Shown piece by piece: positions 19,530 through 29,022 of a DNA stretch of 64,000 nt. The notes beneath the pieces were generated by a model that did not search any database, was not told the DNA's origin, and was given only the letters and a program-made list of their open reading frames with translations. The number at the start of each line of letters is the position of its first letter. The stretch's first letter is position 1. Origin of the DNA: Agreia sp. Leaf210 (GTDB lineage: Bacteria > Actinomycetota > Actinomycetes > Actinomycetales > Microbacteriaceae); NCBI RefSeq assembly GCF_001421485.1, contig NZ_LMKK01000001.1, positions 129,717 to 193,716 of the forward strand. Reading direction: 5' to 3'. The position numbers were made by a program, and so were the translations under genes.

Positions 19530-20876
19530 CTAGTGGGAGTGACCCTCGTGGTCGTCGTGGTCGTGACCCTCGTGCTCGTCGACGGCATCCTCGGGCTCCG
19601 AGACGACCGCGGCGAACTCCTTGAGGTCGACGGTCTTGCCGTCGGTGTCGACGACCTTGGCCTTGCCGAGCAGGATCGCGAGCGCCTTGTTGCGGGCGAC
19701 CTCGCCGACCATGGCGGGGATCTGGCCGCTCTGGTCGAGTGCCTGAACGAACTCGTTGGGCTCCATGCCGTACTGAGCGGCGCTCTGCACGAGGTACTGC
19801 GTCAGCTCGTCCTGGCCGACCTTGACCTGCTCCTTCTCAGCGACAGCGTCGAGGAGGATCTGGGTGCGGAACGTGCTCTCGCTCGAGGCGGTGACCTCGG
19901 CGCGGTGCTCGTCGTCTTCGAGGCGGTTCTCGCCCTCGAGGTGACGGTGCACCTCGTCTTCGATGAGCGCGGGCGGCACGGCGACGTCGACCTTCTCGAG
20001 CAGCGTCTCGACCAGCTTGGTGCGGGCGGCGGATGCCTGGCCGAACGCCTTCTGCTTCGCGACGGTGTTCTTGAGGTCGGCCTTCAGCTCGTCGAGCGTG
20101 TCGAACTCGCTGGCGATCTGAGCGAAGTCGTCGTCGGCCTCGGGAAGCTCGCGCTCCTTGACGGCGAGCAGCGAGACCGACACGAGTGCGTCGGAACCGG
20201 CGTGGTCTCCGCCGAGCAGCGGCGCCTCGAAGGTGGTGGACTCGCCCGCGGAGAGGGAGTCGAGCGCCTCGTCGATGCCTTCGAGCAGTTCGCCCGATCC
20301 GACCTCGTAGGAGATGCCCGTGGCCTTGTCGACCTCGGCGCCATCGATCGTGGCGACCAGGTCGAGCTGGGCGAAGTCGCCCGTCTTGGCCGGACGGTCG
20401 ACGGTCACCAGCGTGCCGAAGCGGCTGCGCAGGTTCTCGAGCTCGGTCGCGATGTCCTCGTCGGACACCTCGACGGTGTCGACTGTGACCTCGAGGTCGT
20501 TGTACTCGGGGAGGGTGATCTCGGGGCGCACATCGACCTCGATGGCGAGCTCGAGGTCTCCGGAGAAGTCCTTGTTGCTGGGCCACTCGACGATGTCTGC
20601 GCTCGGCTTGCCGAGGGGGCGAAGCTCGTTCTCGGTGATGGCCTGGCGGTAGAAGCCGTCGAGTCCGTCGTTGACGGCGTGCTCGAGCACGGCCTCCTTG
20701 CCGACGCGCTGGTCGATGAGGGGCGGCGGAACCTTGCCCTTGCGGAAGCCGGGGATATTGATCGACTCGGCGATGTGGCCGTATGCGTGATCAATGCTGG
20801 GCTTCAGCTCGTCGGGGGTGACCGAGATGGCGATCTTCACGCGTGTCGGGCTGAGCTGTTCGACCGTGGTCTTCAC
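19530..20876 (-). CDS. tig: Trigger factor
   Basis: A 448-residue ribosome-associated chaperone and peptidyl-prolyl isomerase. The ribosome-binding signature [12 protein letters not shown] lies at about residues 39-50. The FKBP-type domain (about 150-235) starts near [10 protein letters not shown], and the C-terminal chaperone arms follow. The last 20 residues are a His/Asp/Glu-rich tail ([11 protein letters not shown]), which may bind metal. GTG at 20876 is chosen because CAGGAG lies 8 bases before it; the upstream in-frame ATG gives no family match. The tRNA-Pro gene lies upstream on the same strand. Confidence 0.97.
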   Translation of the reverse strand: MKTTVEQLSPTRVKIAISVTPDELKPSIDHAYGHIAESINIPGFRKGKVPPPLIDQRVGKEAVLEHAVNDGLDGFYRQAITENELRPLGKPSADIVEWPSNKDFSGDLELAIEVDVRPEITLPEYNDLEVTVDTVEVSDEDIATELENLRSRFGTLVTVDRPAKTGDFAQLDLVATIDGAEVDKATGISYEVGSGELLEGIDEALDSLSAGESTTFEAPLLGGDHAGSDALVSVSLLAVKERELPEADDDFAQIASEFDTLDELKADLKNTVAKQKAFGQASAARTKLVETLLEKVDVAVPPALIEDEVHRHLEGENRLEDDEHRAEVTASSESTFRTQILLDAVAEKEQVKVGQDELTQYLVQSAAQYGMEPNEFVQALDQSGQIPAMVGEVARNKALAILLGKAKVVDTDGKTVDLKEFAAVVSEPEDAVDEHEGHDHDDHEGHSH

Positions 20877-20953
20877 GTTTGGCTTCTCCTGAGGGTTAGT
20901 ACTGTGCTGCACCGTTTGGCTGGATCAAAGTGGTACTGGGGGAACTCGCGCTG

Positions 20954-21031
20954 TGGTCGGGGCGACAGGATTCGAACCTGCGACCTCCCGCCCCCAAAAC
21001 GGGCGCTCTAGCCAAGCTGAGCTACGCCCCG
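20954..21031 (-). tRNA. tRNA-Pro (UGG)
   Basis: Read on the minus strand: acceptor CGGGGCG pairs with CGCCCCG, the D arm is GCTC..GAGC, the anticodon loop TTTGGGG gives anticodon UGG, and the T arm is GCAGG-TTCGAAT-CCTGT (last stem pair to the T loop normal). The 3' CCA is encoded (20954-20956). Confidence 0.96.
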
Positions 21032-21235
21032 GTTCTCGTCACAAGTCCCGTGAGGCCAGTCACCGGGTGACGCACAGGGCGTCTGGCACGAGGGTAGTGC
21101 CGGGCGAATTGGCCTCGGCAAGTCTACTGCACAGTCTGGAGGCCCGCTGAGCAATTTCCCGGCGCCGGTTACGCGGACGGGGAAACTGTGTACTACGATG
21201 TTCCAGTGCCGCTTGCGGCGCACACCTCCCCATTC

Positions 21236-21306
21236 GGGGCTGTAGCTTAGTGGTAAAGCCTCTGTCTTCCAAACAGATGATGCGAGTTCGATTCTCGTCA
21301 GCCCCT
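21236..21306 (+). tRNA. tRNA-Gly (UCC)
   Basis: Acceptor GGGGCTG pairs with CAGCCCC. The anticodon stem TCTGT/ACAGA encloses loop CTTCCAA with anticodon UCC. The T arm is GCGAG-TTCGATT-CTCGT. CCA is not encoded. An intrinsic terminator follows at once. Confidence 0.95.
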
Positions 21307-21318
21307 CGTTGTCAAGAA

Positions 21319-21348
21319 AGGCCTCCGAGACACTCGGGGGCCTTTTTT
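21319..21348 (+). terminator. Intrinsic terminator after tRNA-Gly
   Basis: Stem AGGCCTCCGAG / CTCGGGGGCCT (one G-T pair) with loop ACAC-like bases, followed by six T residues. Confidence 0.92.
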
Positions 21349-21401
21349 CATCCCCAGTTCGACCTCACCCGCTGCAGACGATGTGTGATCTCTGACACGC
21401 T

Positions 21402-24400
21402 GTGCAGATGACAGACCCCGCGCCTGCCTCCGTTCCGTCGCCGGAGGCCGCCTGGCCTTCGACACCTCTCGCTTTCTCTGACATGGGCCTCTGCCCGCGC
21501 TGTTTCGCGGTGCTGGGCAGCAGCCGTTGCCATGCCTGCGGTCTCGAACTGAACGTGCCGCTGGCCGCAGAACTCATCGCGGCGTCGAACACGATCGTCG
21601 GCGCCGAACGCCGTCGCCGCGATCTGATCGATCGCATGTGGAACGAGCAACTCGCCGCCCAGGCGGACGAGCAGGTCGCGCAGGTCGCGCAGATCGCGTC
21701 GACCCTCGAGCTCCCTCAGCCGGCGGCCCCACCCACGTCCGCAGACCACATGCCGGATGCCGCGAGCGCGGCCGCCGCGACTGTTCCCTCTCCTCCGTTA
21801 CCGCACCCCGCGCCCGCGGTCGGCCTCACCGAGCGTGGACCCCGCCGATCCGGGGTGCAGGTCTTCCTGCTGGTGACGGGCATCGTGCTCCTCTCCGTCT
21901 TCGCACTGTTCTTCGTGACCGTCGCCTACCTGTTCGCCACCGTCGAGGTGCGCGTCGTCGTCACCGCTCTCGCCGGAGTCGTCGTGTTCGGCGTCGCCTG
22001 GCTGCTCAGGCGGCGCCGCCTGCCCGCCACGGCCGAGGGCGTCGGTGTGACAGGGGCGGTGATCCTGATCGGTGTACTCGTGTTCGTGCGGGGTGCAGAA
22101 CTCTTCGGTTCCTCTTCGGTCGCCCCCGCACTGTTCTGCGGCGTGGGCCTGCTCGCTCTCGCCGCCCTGCTCGAACTCCTTCATCGGGTCTCGGGGCTCC
22201 GCTTCGCGCGCTTCGGCAGCGTGGTACTCGCCCCGGCCGGTCTCGCCCTCGTCGTGATCGGCGCGCTCCACCCTGTCGACTCCGGCCTGGCGTGGTGGGC
22301 GGGCCTTGTGGTGGCAGGTGCGTCCGCGCTTCTTCTTCCGCAGATCGGTGATCGGTCGACCGAGGCGGCCGTCCTCCGATGGGTCGCCGTCGCATCGATG
22401 ACGGCGGCACTCATCCCCGCCGCTGTGCTTCTGCCCGAGCTCCCGGGCTCGTCGGCCCTGGCGTGCTCCGTGTCGGCGATCGCCTGGGGCGCGGTCGTCG
22501 TGCGGCTGCGTGCGGAGTCCGGCGCGCGACCCTGGAGCAGGGCGGCATCGGTGCTGCTCGGGTTGTCTGTGACGCTTGCCCCGACGATGGCCATATTCAG
22601 AGACGCGTCGACCGAGTGGAACCTCTGGGCTCCGGGAACGGCCGCCGGCGTCATCGCCGTCACCTTCGTGGTTCGTGCGCGCACCTCCACGACCGAGCTC
22701 TCGACGCGGACCTGCCGCGACGCGCTGATCCCCGCGCTTGTCGTCGCCGCGATCGGCCTGCTCCCGGGCGTCGGACTTGCGGCGATTCACATTCTCAGCT
22801 CGCTCGTTCCACGACATCTTCTCTGGCAGGCGACCCCCGGCGACACCGCCGGTTACCTTCCCGAGACCGGAGCGTGGGCCGCCGTTCTCGCCCCGGCCGC
22901 CGCAGCGATCCTCGGAGCCGCGGCCATCCGCTTCGTACGGCTGCCGAGGGTCGTCGGTGCGGTCGCGGGCGGATTGGCGGCTCTGGCGATGATCGCCGCG
23001 GCCAGCCATTCAGACTCGGTGATGGTGGCTCTCCTCGCCTACGCGTCTGTCGCCGTCGTCGCACTCTCGCTTCTTCTCGCCACGAGGGGCCGGCGCGTGC
23101 CTGCGGCGCGTGTTCCCGCGGCGATCGCGTTGGGTGTCGCCACGTTCGCGGTCGCGATTCTCTCGCATGCGAGCTCGCCCCTGTGGCTGCCGGGCATCCT
23201 CGCCACCGCGGCCCTGATCGTCGCATCGCGGCTCGTCGTCGCACCCGGCACTCGCGCCGGCTCGCTCGTGCGGACTCTCCTCACCGCCGTGGCCGTGGGC
23301 CTCGGGTTCGTCGAGGCGACACTGCTGGTGCCCTGGATCACGGGCTGGCGCCTCTCGGCCTCGCTGAGCGGTTCCCCCTTTCCTCCTCCGAGCGATTTCG
23401 CCGCCCTTCCCGGTGCGGCCGCTGCGCTCCTTCTGTTCGTGGCTCCGCTGGTTCTGCGAACCCGCGTCGAGCGCGTTCCGAGCGGAATCTCTGGTCTCCG
23501 CGCCGCGGCGATCGTCGCCCTGCCCGCAGCGGCCATCAGCTCGCTCGTCCTCTTCGCGTCGGGAGCCGGTTCCGCCGCCGAGCACGTCGTGCGGGTCGCT
23601 GTTCTGCTCGTCCTCACGGTCGCCGCCGTGACCTGGCAACTGCGCGGCCCCGTGGCGAACACGGTCGAACGCGTCGTGCTGGCCGTCATGGCGCCCCTCG
23701 CGCTGGCGGCAACCCTCGCCGCCGTGATCGACGCTGCCACCACCTCGTCCACGGCCCTGATCGTCGACCTCGCGGCACCGACCGCGGCGCTCCTGTCGGC
23801 CTCTCTCGGCGCGATGTTGTTCGCACGGGCCGCATCCGGCATGCACCGCGCCGCGCGCATCGCGTGGGAGTGCGCAACCGCCCTCATCGTCGTCGTCTCC
23901 ATCGCCCGAAGCGCGATCGATCCCGGAGAAAGCACGTGGCTGACTCTGCTCCTGCTCGCGGCGACGCCGCTCATCGTCGCGTTCACCGACGGCAACCCGT
24001 TCACGAGTCTGTCGCCGCGACGCTTCGGCGGCACCCTCACGTGCATCCTCGCCGTTGCGGCACTCTGGCAGTTCCTGGCCTTCCGAGGCATCGTCGACGT
24101 CGAACCGTACACGCTGCCCGTCGCCGGCTTGCTGTTGTGTCTCACCGCTGCCATCGCCGTGTTCGGCCCGTTGACGGCGCATGTGGCCACCGTCCGGTCG
24201 ACCCTCCTCGCCGCGGCTCTCGTCATCGCACTCGCGCCCTCCGCGCTGGTCTCGATCGCAGACGAACACGCCGCCCGCGCCATTGTGGTGCTCGTGATCG
24301 CCGGCGCGGTGACGACGGTGGCGCTCATCGCACCCCGGGTCGTGCGCGGCGTCCTCGTGCGCGACAGCACGCTGTATTCGGGCATCGCTGTGCTGATTTC

Positions 24401-25220
24401 TGTGGGCCTCGGCCGCACCGTGCGCGACGCCGTCGGCGCCTCAGACGCAGCGCTCTTCCCCGAGATCTGGACGCTCCCCGCCGTGCTCGCTCTGATCGTG
24501 ACGTCGGTCGTGTGGACGAGACGTCGAGCCCTGCCCTTCCCCGTCGCTCAACTCGGGGTGCCCTCGGCCGTCACCCTCGCCGGTGTCAGCGCTGTCGTAT
24601 GCCTGGTCGCGTTTCCCGAGACGAATGCGTCGACGCGCCTCATCGTCGTGAGCATGACTTTCGTCGGTGTGGTGGTCGCCGCCGCCGTGCGCCATTCGGT
24701 GCCTCTCGACCGTGTGTCCAGGCTCACGGCCCTCAGCCTTCTGGTCGTCGTCGGAGTCACCGGCCTCGCGACCGGCGCGGCGCATCCATTCGAACTGGCG
24801 ACGGCTCCCGTCGCCGTGGCGCTGATCGCGTCGGGCCTTATCAGACTGAACCGCGACGCGGCCGCTCGCACGTGGCCGCACCTCGGACCGGGGCTCGGCC
24901 TGCTGCTCGTTCCGTCACTCCTCGCCGACGTCGGAAGCACGGATCTCTGGCGCGTCATCGCACTCGGCGTTCTCGCGGTGGCGATCGTCGTCGTCGGCAT
25001 CGCGCTGCGCTGGCAGGCTCCGCTGATCGTCGGCGGGGTGGTGCTGCTCGTGCACGCGATCGCCCAGTCCTGGCCGTGGATCCAGGGACTCTACTCGGCC
25101 GTGCCGTGGTGGATCTGGCTGGGAATCGGCGGCGCACTCCTCGTCGCGCTGGCGGCCCGATACGAGCATCGGGTGCGCAACCTCAGATCGTTCGTCGGTA
25201 CGGTGTCCTCACTGCGTTGA
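21402..25220 (+). CDS. Giant polytopic membrane protein, SCO7613 C-terminal-domain type
   Basis: A 1272-residue protein. Near the N-terminus a zinc-ribbon-like pair CPRC (about 31-34) and CHAC (about 46-49) is followed by a Pro/Ala-rich linker (about 105-150). From about residue 155 to the end the chain is almost continuous hydrophobic helices, probably 30 or more membrane spans. This layout matches the actinobacterial SCO7613-type membrane proteins, whose function is unknown. Start is GTG 21402 or ATG 21408; neither has a clear ribosome site. It stands alone between tRNA-Gly and a convergent two-component system. Confidence 0.82.
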   Translation: MQMTDPAPASVPSPEAAWPSTPLAFSDMGLCPRCFAVLGSSRCHACGLELNVPLAAELIAASNTIVGAERRRRDLIDRMWNEQLAAQADEQVAQVAQIASTLELPQPAAPPTSADHMPDAASAAAATVPSPPLPHPAPAVGLTERGPRRSGVQVFLLVTGIVLLSVFALFFVTVAYLFATVEVRVVVTALAGVVVFGVAWLLRRRRLPATAEGVGVTGAVILIGVLVFVRGAELFGSSSVAPALFCGVGLLALAALLELLHRVSGLRFARFGSVVLAPAGLALVVIGALHPVDSGLAWWAGLVVAGASALLLPQIGDRSTEAAVLRWVAVASMTAALIPAAVLLPELPGSSALACSVSAIAWGAVVVRLRAESGARPWSRAASVLLGLSVTLAPTMAIFRDASTEWNLWAPGTAAGVIAVTFVVRARTSTTELSTRTCRDALIPALVVAAIGLLPGVGLAAIHILSSLVPRHLLWQATPGDTAGYLPETGAWAAVLAPAAAAILGAAAIRFVRLPRVVGAVAGGLAALAMIAAASHSDSVMVALLAYASVAVVALSLLLATRGRRVPAARVPAAIALGVATFAVAILSHASSPLWLPGILATAALIVASRLVVAPGTRAGSLVRTLLTAVAVGLGFVEATLLVPWITGWRLSASLSGSPFPPPSDFAALPGAAAALLLFVAPLVLRTRVERVPSGISGLRAAAIVALPAAAISSLVLFASGAGSAAEHVVRVAVLLVLTVAAVTWQLRGPVANTVERVVLAVMAPLALAATLAAVIDAATTSSTALIVDLAAPTAALLSASLGAMLFARAASGMHRAARIAWECATALIVVVSIARSAIDPGESTWLTLLLLAATPLIVAFTDGNPFTSLSPRRFGGTLTCILAVAALWQFLAFRGIVDVEPYTLPVAGLLLCLTAAIAVFGPLTAHVATVRSTLLAAALVIALAPSALVSIADEHAARAIVVLVIAGAVTTVALIAPRVVRGVLVRDSTLYSGIAVLISVGLGRTVRDAVGASDAALFPEIWTLPAVLALIVTSVVWTRRRALPFPVAQLGVPSAVTLAGVSAVVCLVAFPETNASTRLIVVSMTFVGVVVAAAVRHSVPLDRVSRLTALSLLVVVGVTGLATGAAHPFELATAPVAVALIASGLIRLNRDAAARTWPHLGPGLGLLLVPSLLADVGSTDLWRVIALGVLAVAIVVVGIALRWQAPLIVGGVVLLVHAIAQSWPWIQGLYSAVPWWIWLGIGGALLVALAARYEHRVRNLRSFVGTVSSLR

Positions 25221-25242
25221 CGCGCGGGCCAGGCCGGTGGTG

Positions 25243-25911
25243 TCAGGACGCTCTCAACCACGCGAGCACGGCCAGAACGCGACGATGATCGGTGCCGGAG
25301 TCGTCGAGGCCCAGCTTCGAGAAGATGCTCGAGACGTGCTTCTCGACGGCCCCGGTTCCCACGACGAGCTGGGCGGCGATGCCCGCATTCGTTCGGCCCT
25401 CGGCCATCAGAGCGATCACGTCGCGCTCCCGTGCTGTGAGGGTCGACAGCGGGTCGCGACGCCGACTGAGCAGATGCCGCACGACCTGCTCGTCGAGCAC
25501 CGTGCCGCCGTCGGCGATGCGGGCCACGGCATCCTGCAGTTCGTCGAGCGACACCAGCCGATCTTTCAGCAGGTACCCGATGCCGCTCTCGCCGGCCGCC
25601 AGGAGCTCGACCGCGTAGGTCTCCTCGACGTATTGACTCAGCAGCAGGATGCCGATCTCCGGATGCCGTCTGCGCAGATCGAGCGCCGCACGCACACCCT
25701 CGTCGCGATAGGTCGGCGGCATCCGAACATCGAGAATGGCCACGTCGGGGCGCACCGCCGCGATGTCGGCCAGCAGCGACTCGGCGTCGCCATAGGCGGC
25801 CAGCGTCTCGAACCCTGCCTCTGCGAAGAGCCGCACGAGACCCTCGCGCAGCAGGAGGGAGTCCTCAGCGAGAACGAGACGGATGGTGCGCTTCTCGTCT
25901 CGATCACTCAC
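25243..25911 (-). CDS. NarL/LuxR-family response regulator
   Basis: A 222-residue regulator. The receiver domain has the acidic pair ED (about 16-17), the phosphoacceptor Asp in VAILDVRMPP (about residue 61) and the conserved Lys in LLKDR (about 117). The C-terminal LuxR helix-turn-helix (about 155-205) contains LTARERDVIALMAEGRTNAG and VEKHVSSIFSKL. It is encoded 4 bases downstream of the histidine kinase gene, so the pair is coexpressed. Targets are unknown; dps lies on the other side of the kinase. Confidence 0.95.
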   Translation of the reverse strand: MSDRDEKRTIRLVLAEDSLLLREGLVRLFAEAGFETLAAYGDAESLLADIAAVRPDVAILDVRMPPTYRDEGVRAALDLRRRHPEIGILLLSQYVEETYAVELLAAGESGIGYLLKDRLVSLDELQDAVARIADGGTVLDEQVVRHLLSRRRDPLSTLTARERDVIALMAEGRTNAGIAAQLVVGTGAVEKHVSSIFSKLGLDDSGTDHRRVLAVLAWLRAS

Positions 25912-25915
25912 GTCT

Positions 25916-27322
25916 TCAGGATAGGGGGATGCGAGTCGCGATCATCGTCGGTCCGCCCTCGGGTGAGGTGATCGTGAGTTCTCCGCGCAACCCGCTCACC
26001 CTCTCGGCGAGTCCCGCCAGTCCGTGGCCCGCGGTCTCCGCCGCCTTTCCGACGCCGTCGTCGAAGACGGTCAGCTCGAGCACGCGCTCACCGGCATCCG
26101 ATTCGCGGACCGATGCCGACACTGTGGCCATCGTCGCCGCGGCGTGCTTCGCGACGTTCGCCAGAAGCTCGGCAGCGATGAAGTAGACGCTGCGCTCCAC
26201 CTCGGGCGCGATCTCCGTTTCGCCCAACGACAGCCGGATGCTCGTGGGCACGGTGCTGCGCACGGCGAGCGACTCGAGGGCGGCAGCCAGGCCGCGATCC
26301 TGCAGCAGGGGCGGTGCGAAGCCTCGAGACAACTCGCGGAGTTCCTCGAGCGTGTCTCGCGACTGCTCCCTGGCTCCTTCGAGCAGGGCTCTGGCGGTGG
26401 CAGGATCGGAGTCGAGGGCGCGCTCGGCGCTGGCCAGGTCGAATTGGAGGCGCACGAGTCGCTGCTGCGGTCCGTCGTGGATGTCTCGCTCGAGGCGGCG
26501 CAGACTGTGGTCCTCGGCCGAGACGGCCGCATCGCGAGACGCGCCCAGGGCGGCGACCTCGCGTTTGAGGTCGTCAGAGGCGAATCGACCGAGCATGCCG
26601 CGGGCGATTCCGTGGTGGATTCTGACGAGGCCTCGGGTCACGAACGGCAGCGTCGCAAGCATCGCGAGACCGAGTATGAGGTAGAGGATCGTCTCGTTGC
26701 GCTGAAGAACATCGGGGTCGTTTCCGAGTTGCGTGCCGGGCACGACGAATTCGATGACGACCTTGTTGATCCAGAGGTTGCCTGCTTCGTGCGGGGGCAG
26801 GAATCGTGACCAGATGCCGAAGCTCACACCGCCGAGGCCGGTCACGAGCCAGGTGATCGCCACGCACCACGTCGCGACTCCCACCGCGAAGTTCACGACT
26901 CCTCCGTGCAGGAGGTACAGCCAGTAGTGCCCGTCGCCCAGGTACCGCTTGAGCCAGCCCAGGATGCCGGGGCGGCGCGGGAGGTTCCACGTGGGCCGCG
27001 CGATGGGTGGCATCCCCGCAGCTTCGAGACGAACGAGCTCGACCGCGCCGAACCAGCGAGCCGTCACCATGGCGGCGGCCAGCACGAAGAATCCTCCGAC
27101 CAGAACGACGGTCGACGCACCCAGAGAGAAGAGGGTCACGAGGGCGATGAACGCGATCGTCACCACGGGAAGCGTGGCGAGGAGGAATCCGAGTTCGCGG
27201 GGCACCCTCGCCCACCGTCGACGGAGGCGATTCTGCACCGGTGCTGCGCCGTCCGAGTGGATCATCGTGTCAAGCGTGGCAGAGTCCAGCTGGTGTGTCA
27301 TGTCGAGCGTCTGTGTTGTCAT
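25916..27322 (-). CDS. Membrane sensor histidine kinase (HisKA_3 type)
   Basis: A 468-residue kinase. The N-terminal half has about five to six membrane segments (about 50-95, 140-165, 215-235) forming a poorly conserved sensor. The phosphoacceptor His lies in LERDIHDGPQQRLV (about 275-288), and the ATPase domain has the N box ELLANVAKHA and G box FDDGVGKAAETAGHGLAGL. This is the NarX/DesK class that partners NarL-type regulators such as the gene 4 bases downstream. ATG 27322 is used; ATG 27301 is an alternative. The signal is not identifiable. Confidence 0.93.
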   Translation of the reverse strand: MTTQTLDMTHQLDSATLDTMIHSDGAAPVQNRLRRRWARVPRELGFLLATLPVVTIAFIALVTLFSLGASTVVLVGGFFVLAAAMVTARWFGAVELVRLEAAGMPPIARPTWNLPRRPGILGWLKRYLGDGHYWLYLLHGGVVNFAVGVATWCVAITWLVTGLGGVSFGIWSRFLPPHEAGNLWINKVVIEFVVPGTQLGNDPDVLQRNETILYLILGLAMLATLPFVTRGLVRIHHGIARGMLGRFASDDLKREVAALGASRDAAVSAEDHSLRRLERDIHDGPQQRLVRLQFDLASAERALDSDPATARALLEGAREQSRDTLEELRELSRGFAPPLLQDRGLAAALESLAVRSTVPTSIRLSLGETEIAPEVERSVYFIAAELLANVAKHAAATMATVSASVRESDAGERVLELTVFDDGVGKAAETAGHGLAGLAERVSGLRGELTITSPEGGPTMIATRIPLS

Positions 27323-27379
27323 GCCTCAACCCTGACCGTCACACCGCCTCGTCGACATACGACGAGCATCCGATATCGG

Positions 27380-27397
27380 CCGGGGGTTAACCCCCGG
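27380..27397. repeat. 18-bp perfect palindrome between kinase gene and dps
   Basis: CCGGGGGTTAACCCCCGG is a perfect dyad with no loop, a few bases from a second dyad (27402-27419) with the same GGGTTA/CCC core. It could be an operator for either divergent gene or a hairpin. The function is not known. Confidence 0.6.
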
Positions 27398-27401
27398 TCA
27401 G

Positions 27402-27422
27402 GGCTGGGTTAGCCCAGCCTCA
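27402..27422. promoter_or_regulatory. Candidate IdeR/DtxR-like iron box upstream of dps
   Basis: The 19-mer at 27404-27422 has the core GGTTAGCC and agrees with the DtxR/IdeR consensus (TTAGGTTAGCCTAACCTAA) at 14 of 19 positions. It also sits in a dyad GGCTGGG-TTAG-CCCAGCC. It lies just upstream of the likely -35 element of dps, a place used for iron-dependent activation of ferritin genes. Inferred from motif match only. Confidence 0.45.
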
Positions 27423-27428
27423 GCTTGC

Positions 27429-27456
27429 TTGCGGAACAAACTGTGCTGAGTACGGT
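27429..27456 (+). promoter_or_regulatory. dps: Likely dps promoter
   Basis: TTGCGG (27429-27434) and TACGGT (27451-27456) are spaced by 16 bases, a fair match to a vegetative actinobacterial promoter, 32 bases before the dps start codon. Confidence 0.5.
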
Positions 27457-27487
27457 TAGACGAGTCAGACACGATAGGAGTCACACA

Positions 27488-27976
27488 ATGACCAACACCA
27501 CCGTCACCGTTCCCACCAGCTCGACGAGCCCCGACGTCGCTGCCGCTACGGCCCAGTTCCTCGCCCCGATCGTCGTCGACCTCCAGGCCCTCGCCATCAA
27601 CGGCAAGCAGGCGCACTGGCACGTGCGCGGCGCCAACTTCATCGGCGTTCACGAGCTGCTCGACAACGTCGTGAGCCACGCCCAGGACTGGGCCGACCTC
27701 GCCGCCGAGCGCGTCGTCGCCCTCGGTCTTCCGCTCGACGCTCGTATCGAGACCGTCGCCGCCAAGACTGTCATCCCCACCATGGAGCCCGGTTTTCAGC
27801 GCTCGGAGTACATGATCGCCGCGATGGTCGCACAGATCGACGCCACGCTGGTGGGCATCCGCAAGGCCATCACCGAGCTCAACGACATCGACCTCACCAG
27901 CCAGGACGTCGTTCTCGAGATCGCCCGCGGCCTCGAGAAGTCGCGCTGGTTCCTCGCGGCGCACATCGCCGAGTAA
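27488..27976 (+). CDS. dps: Dps-family DNA-binding ferritin
   Basis: A 162-residue Dps protein: a 12-subunit shell that oxidises and stores iron and shields DNA in stress. The intersubunit ferroxidase ligands of the family are all present: His43 (AHWHVRG), His55 (GVHELLD), Asp70 and Glu74 (DLAAERV). There is a short Thr/Ser-rich N-terminal tail instead of a Lys-rich one, so DNA binding is uncertain. ATG at 27488 follows GATAGGAG. A candidate iron box and a promoter lie upstream. A 38-bp palindrome follows the gene. Confidence 0.96.
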   Translation: MTNTTVTVPTSSTSPDVAAATAQFLAPIVVDLQALAINGKQAHWHVRGANFIGVHELLDNVVSHAQDWADLAAERVVALGLPLDARIETVAAKTVIPTMEPGFQRSEYMIAAMVAQIDATLVGIRKAITELNDIDLTSQDVVLEIARGLEKSRWFLAAHIAE

Positions 27977-27987
27977 TCACAGCTCGA

Positions 27988-28025
27988 ACGACGGCCCTCC
28001 GGTGGATCCACCGGAGGGCCGTCGT
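27988..28025 (+). terminator. 38-bp perfect palindrome after dps
   Basis: ACGACGGCCCTCCGGTGGA and its exact complement form a very stable hairpin 11 bases after the dps stop. No long T-run follows (GGTTAACCC), so it may act as a terminator or as a 3' stabiliser of the abundant dps mRNA. Confidence 0.7.
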
Positions 28026-28089
28026 GGTTAACCCGGCGTCCACCCCACGGCCACCGACCGGATGCCTCCGGCGGCTAGCGTCAGGCCCT

Positions 28090-29013
28090 ATGACGCAGCT
28101 CGTGAGCCACTACGCACTCCCGCCCGATCTCGACGACGTCTCGGGCTACACGGTGTTCGATGAGGACGACGACGATCCCGTACTCATCTCGCGAGACGGC
28201 ACCCGCGTCGATACCTGGCGCGAGGGGTATCCCTATGCCGAGCGCATGGATAGGAACGAGTACGAGCTCTCGAAACGACTGCTGCAGATCGAGTTGCTCA
28301 AGCTCCAGAACTGGATCAAGAAATCCAACCGTCGCCTCGTCGTGGTCTTCGAGGGCCGCGACGCCGCCGGCAAGGGCGGAACGATCAAGCGATTCACCGA
28401 GCATCTGAACCCGCGCGGCGCCCGAACGGTCGCCCTCGAGAAGCCGTCTGAGCGAGAGAGCGGGCAGTGGTACTTCCAGCGCTACGTGCAGCACCTTCCC
28501 GCCTCGGGCGAGATCGTGCTCTTCGATCGCTCCTGGTACAACCGCGCCGGTGTCGAGCGCGTAATGGGGTTCTGCACTCCCGCCCAGTACGACGAGTTCA
28601 TGCGCCAGACGCCGAGGTTCGAGGAGATGCTCGTCGGCGATGGCATCGACCTGGTCAAGTTCTGGTTCTCGGTCTCGGCAGACGAACAGCGCACGCGCTT
28701 CGCAATTCGTCAGGTCGACCCCGTACGGCAGTGGAAGCTGTCGCCCATGGATATCGCGTCGCTCGACAAGTGGGGCGACTACACGGCGGCGAAAGAGGCC
28801 ATGTTCGCCCACACCGACACGTCGAACGCGCCCTGGACGGTCGTGAAGAGCAACGACAAGAAGCGTGCTCGACTCGAGGCCATGCGCCACGTGCTGAGCC
28901 TGTTCGACTACGACAACAAAGACCATGAGATCGTCGGGCAGCCCGATGAGAACATCGTCGGCTCGGCCGCTCGAATCTACGAGCGCGGGGAGAACGCCAC
29001 GATCGTCACGTAG
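28090..29013 (+). CDS. ppk2: Polyphosphate kinase 2
   Basis: A 307-residue PPK2-family phosphotransferase that uses polyphosphate to phosphorylate nucleotides. Walker A is FEGRDAAGKGGTIKRF (about 93-108), Walker B with the following Arg is FDRSWYNRAGVERVMGF (about 145-161), and the lid segment RQVDPVRQWKLSPMD lies at about 207-221. This is the one-domain class I arrangement. ATG at 28090 is used; the open frame extends upstream into the dps terminator without family match. A short gene of unknown function follows 9 bases later. Confidence 0.94.
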   Translation: MTQLVSHYALPPDLDDVSGYTVFDEDDDDPVLISRDGTRVDTWREGYPYAERMDRNEYELSKRLLQIELLKLQNWIKKSNRRLVVVFEGRDAAGKGGTIKRFTEHLNPRGARTVALEKPSERESGQWYFQRYVQHLPASGEIVLFDRSWYNRAGVERVMGFCTPAQYDEFMRQTPRFEEMLVGDGIDLVKFWFSVSADEQRTRFAIRQVDPVRQWKLSPMDIASLDKWGDYTAAKEAMFAHTDTSNAPWTVVKSNDKKRARLEAMRHVLSLFDYDNKDHEIVGQPDENIVGSAARIYERGENATIVT

Positions 29014-29022
29014 CCTTGTCGG

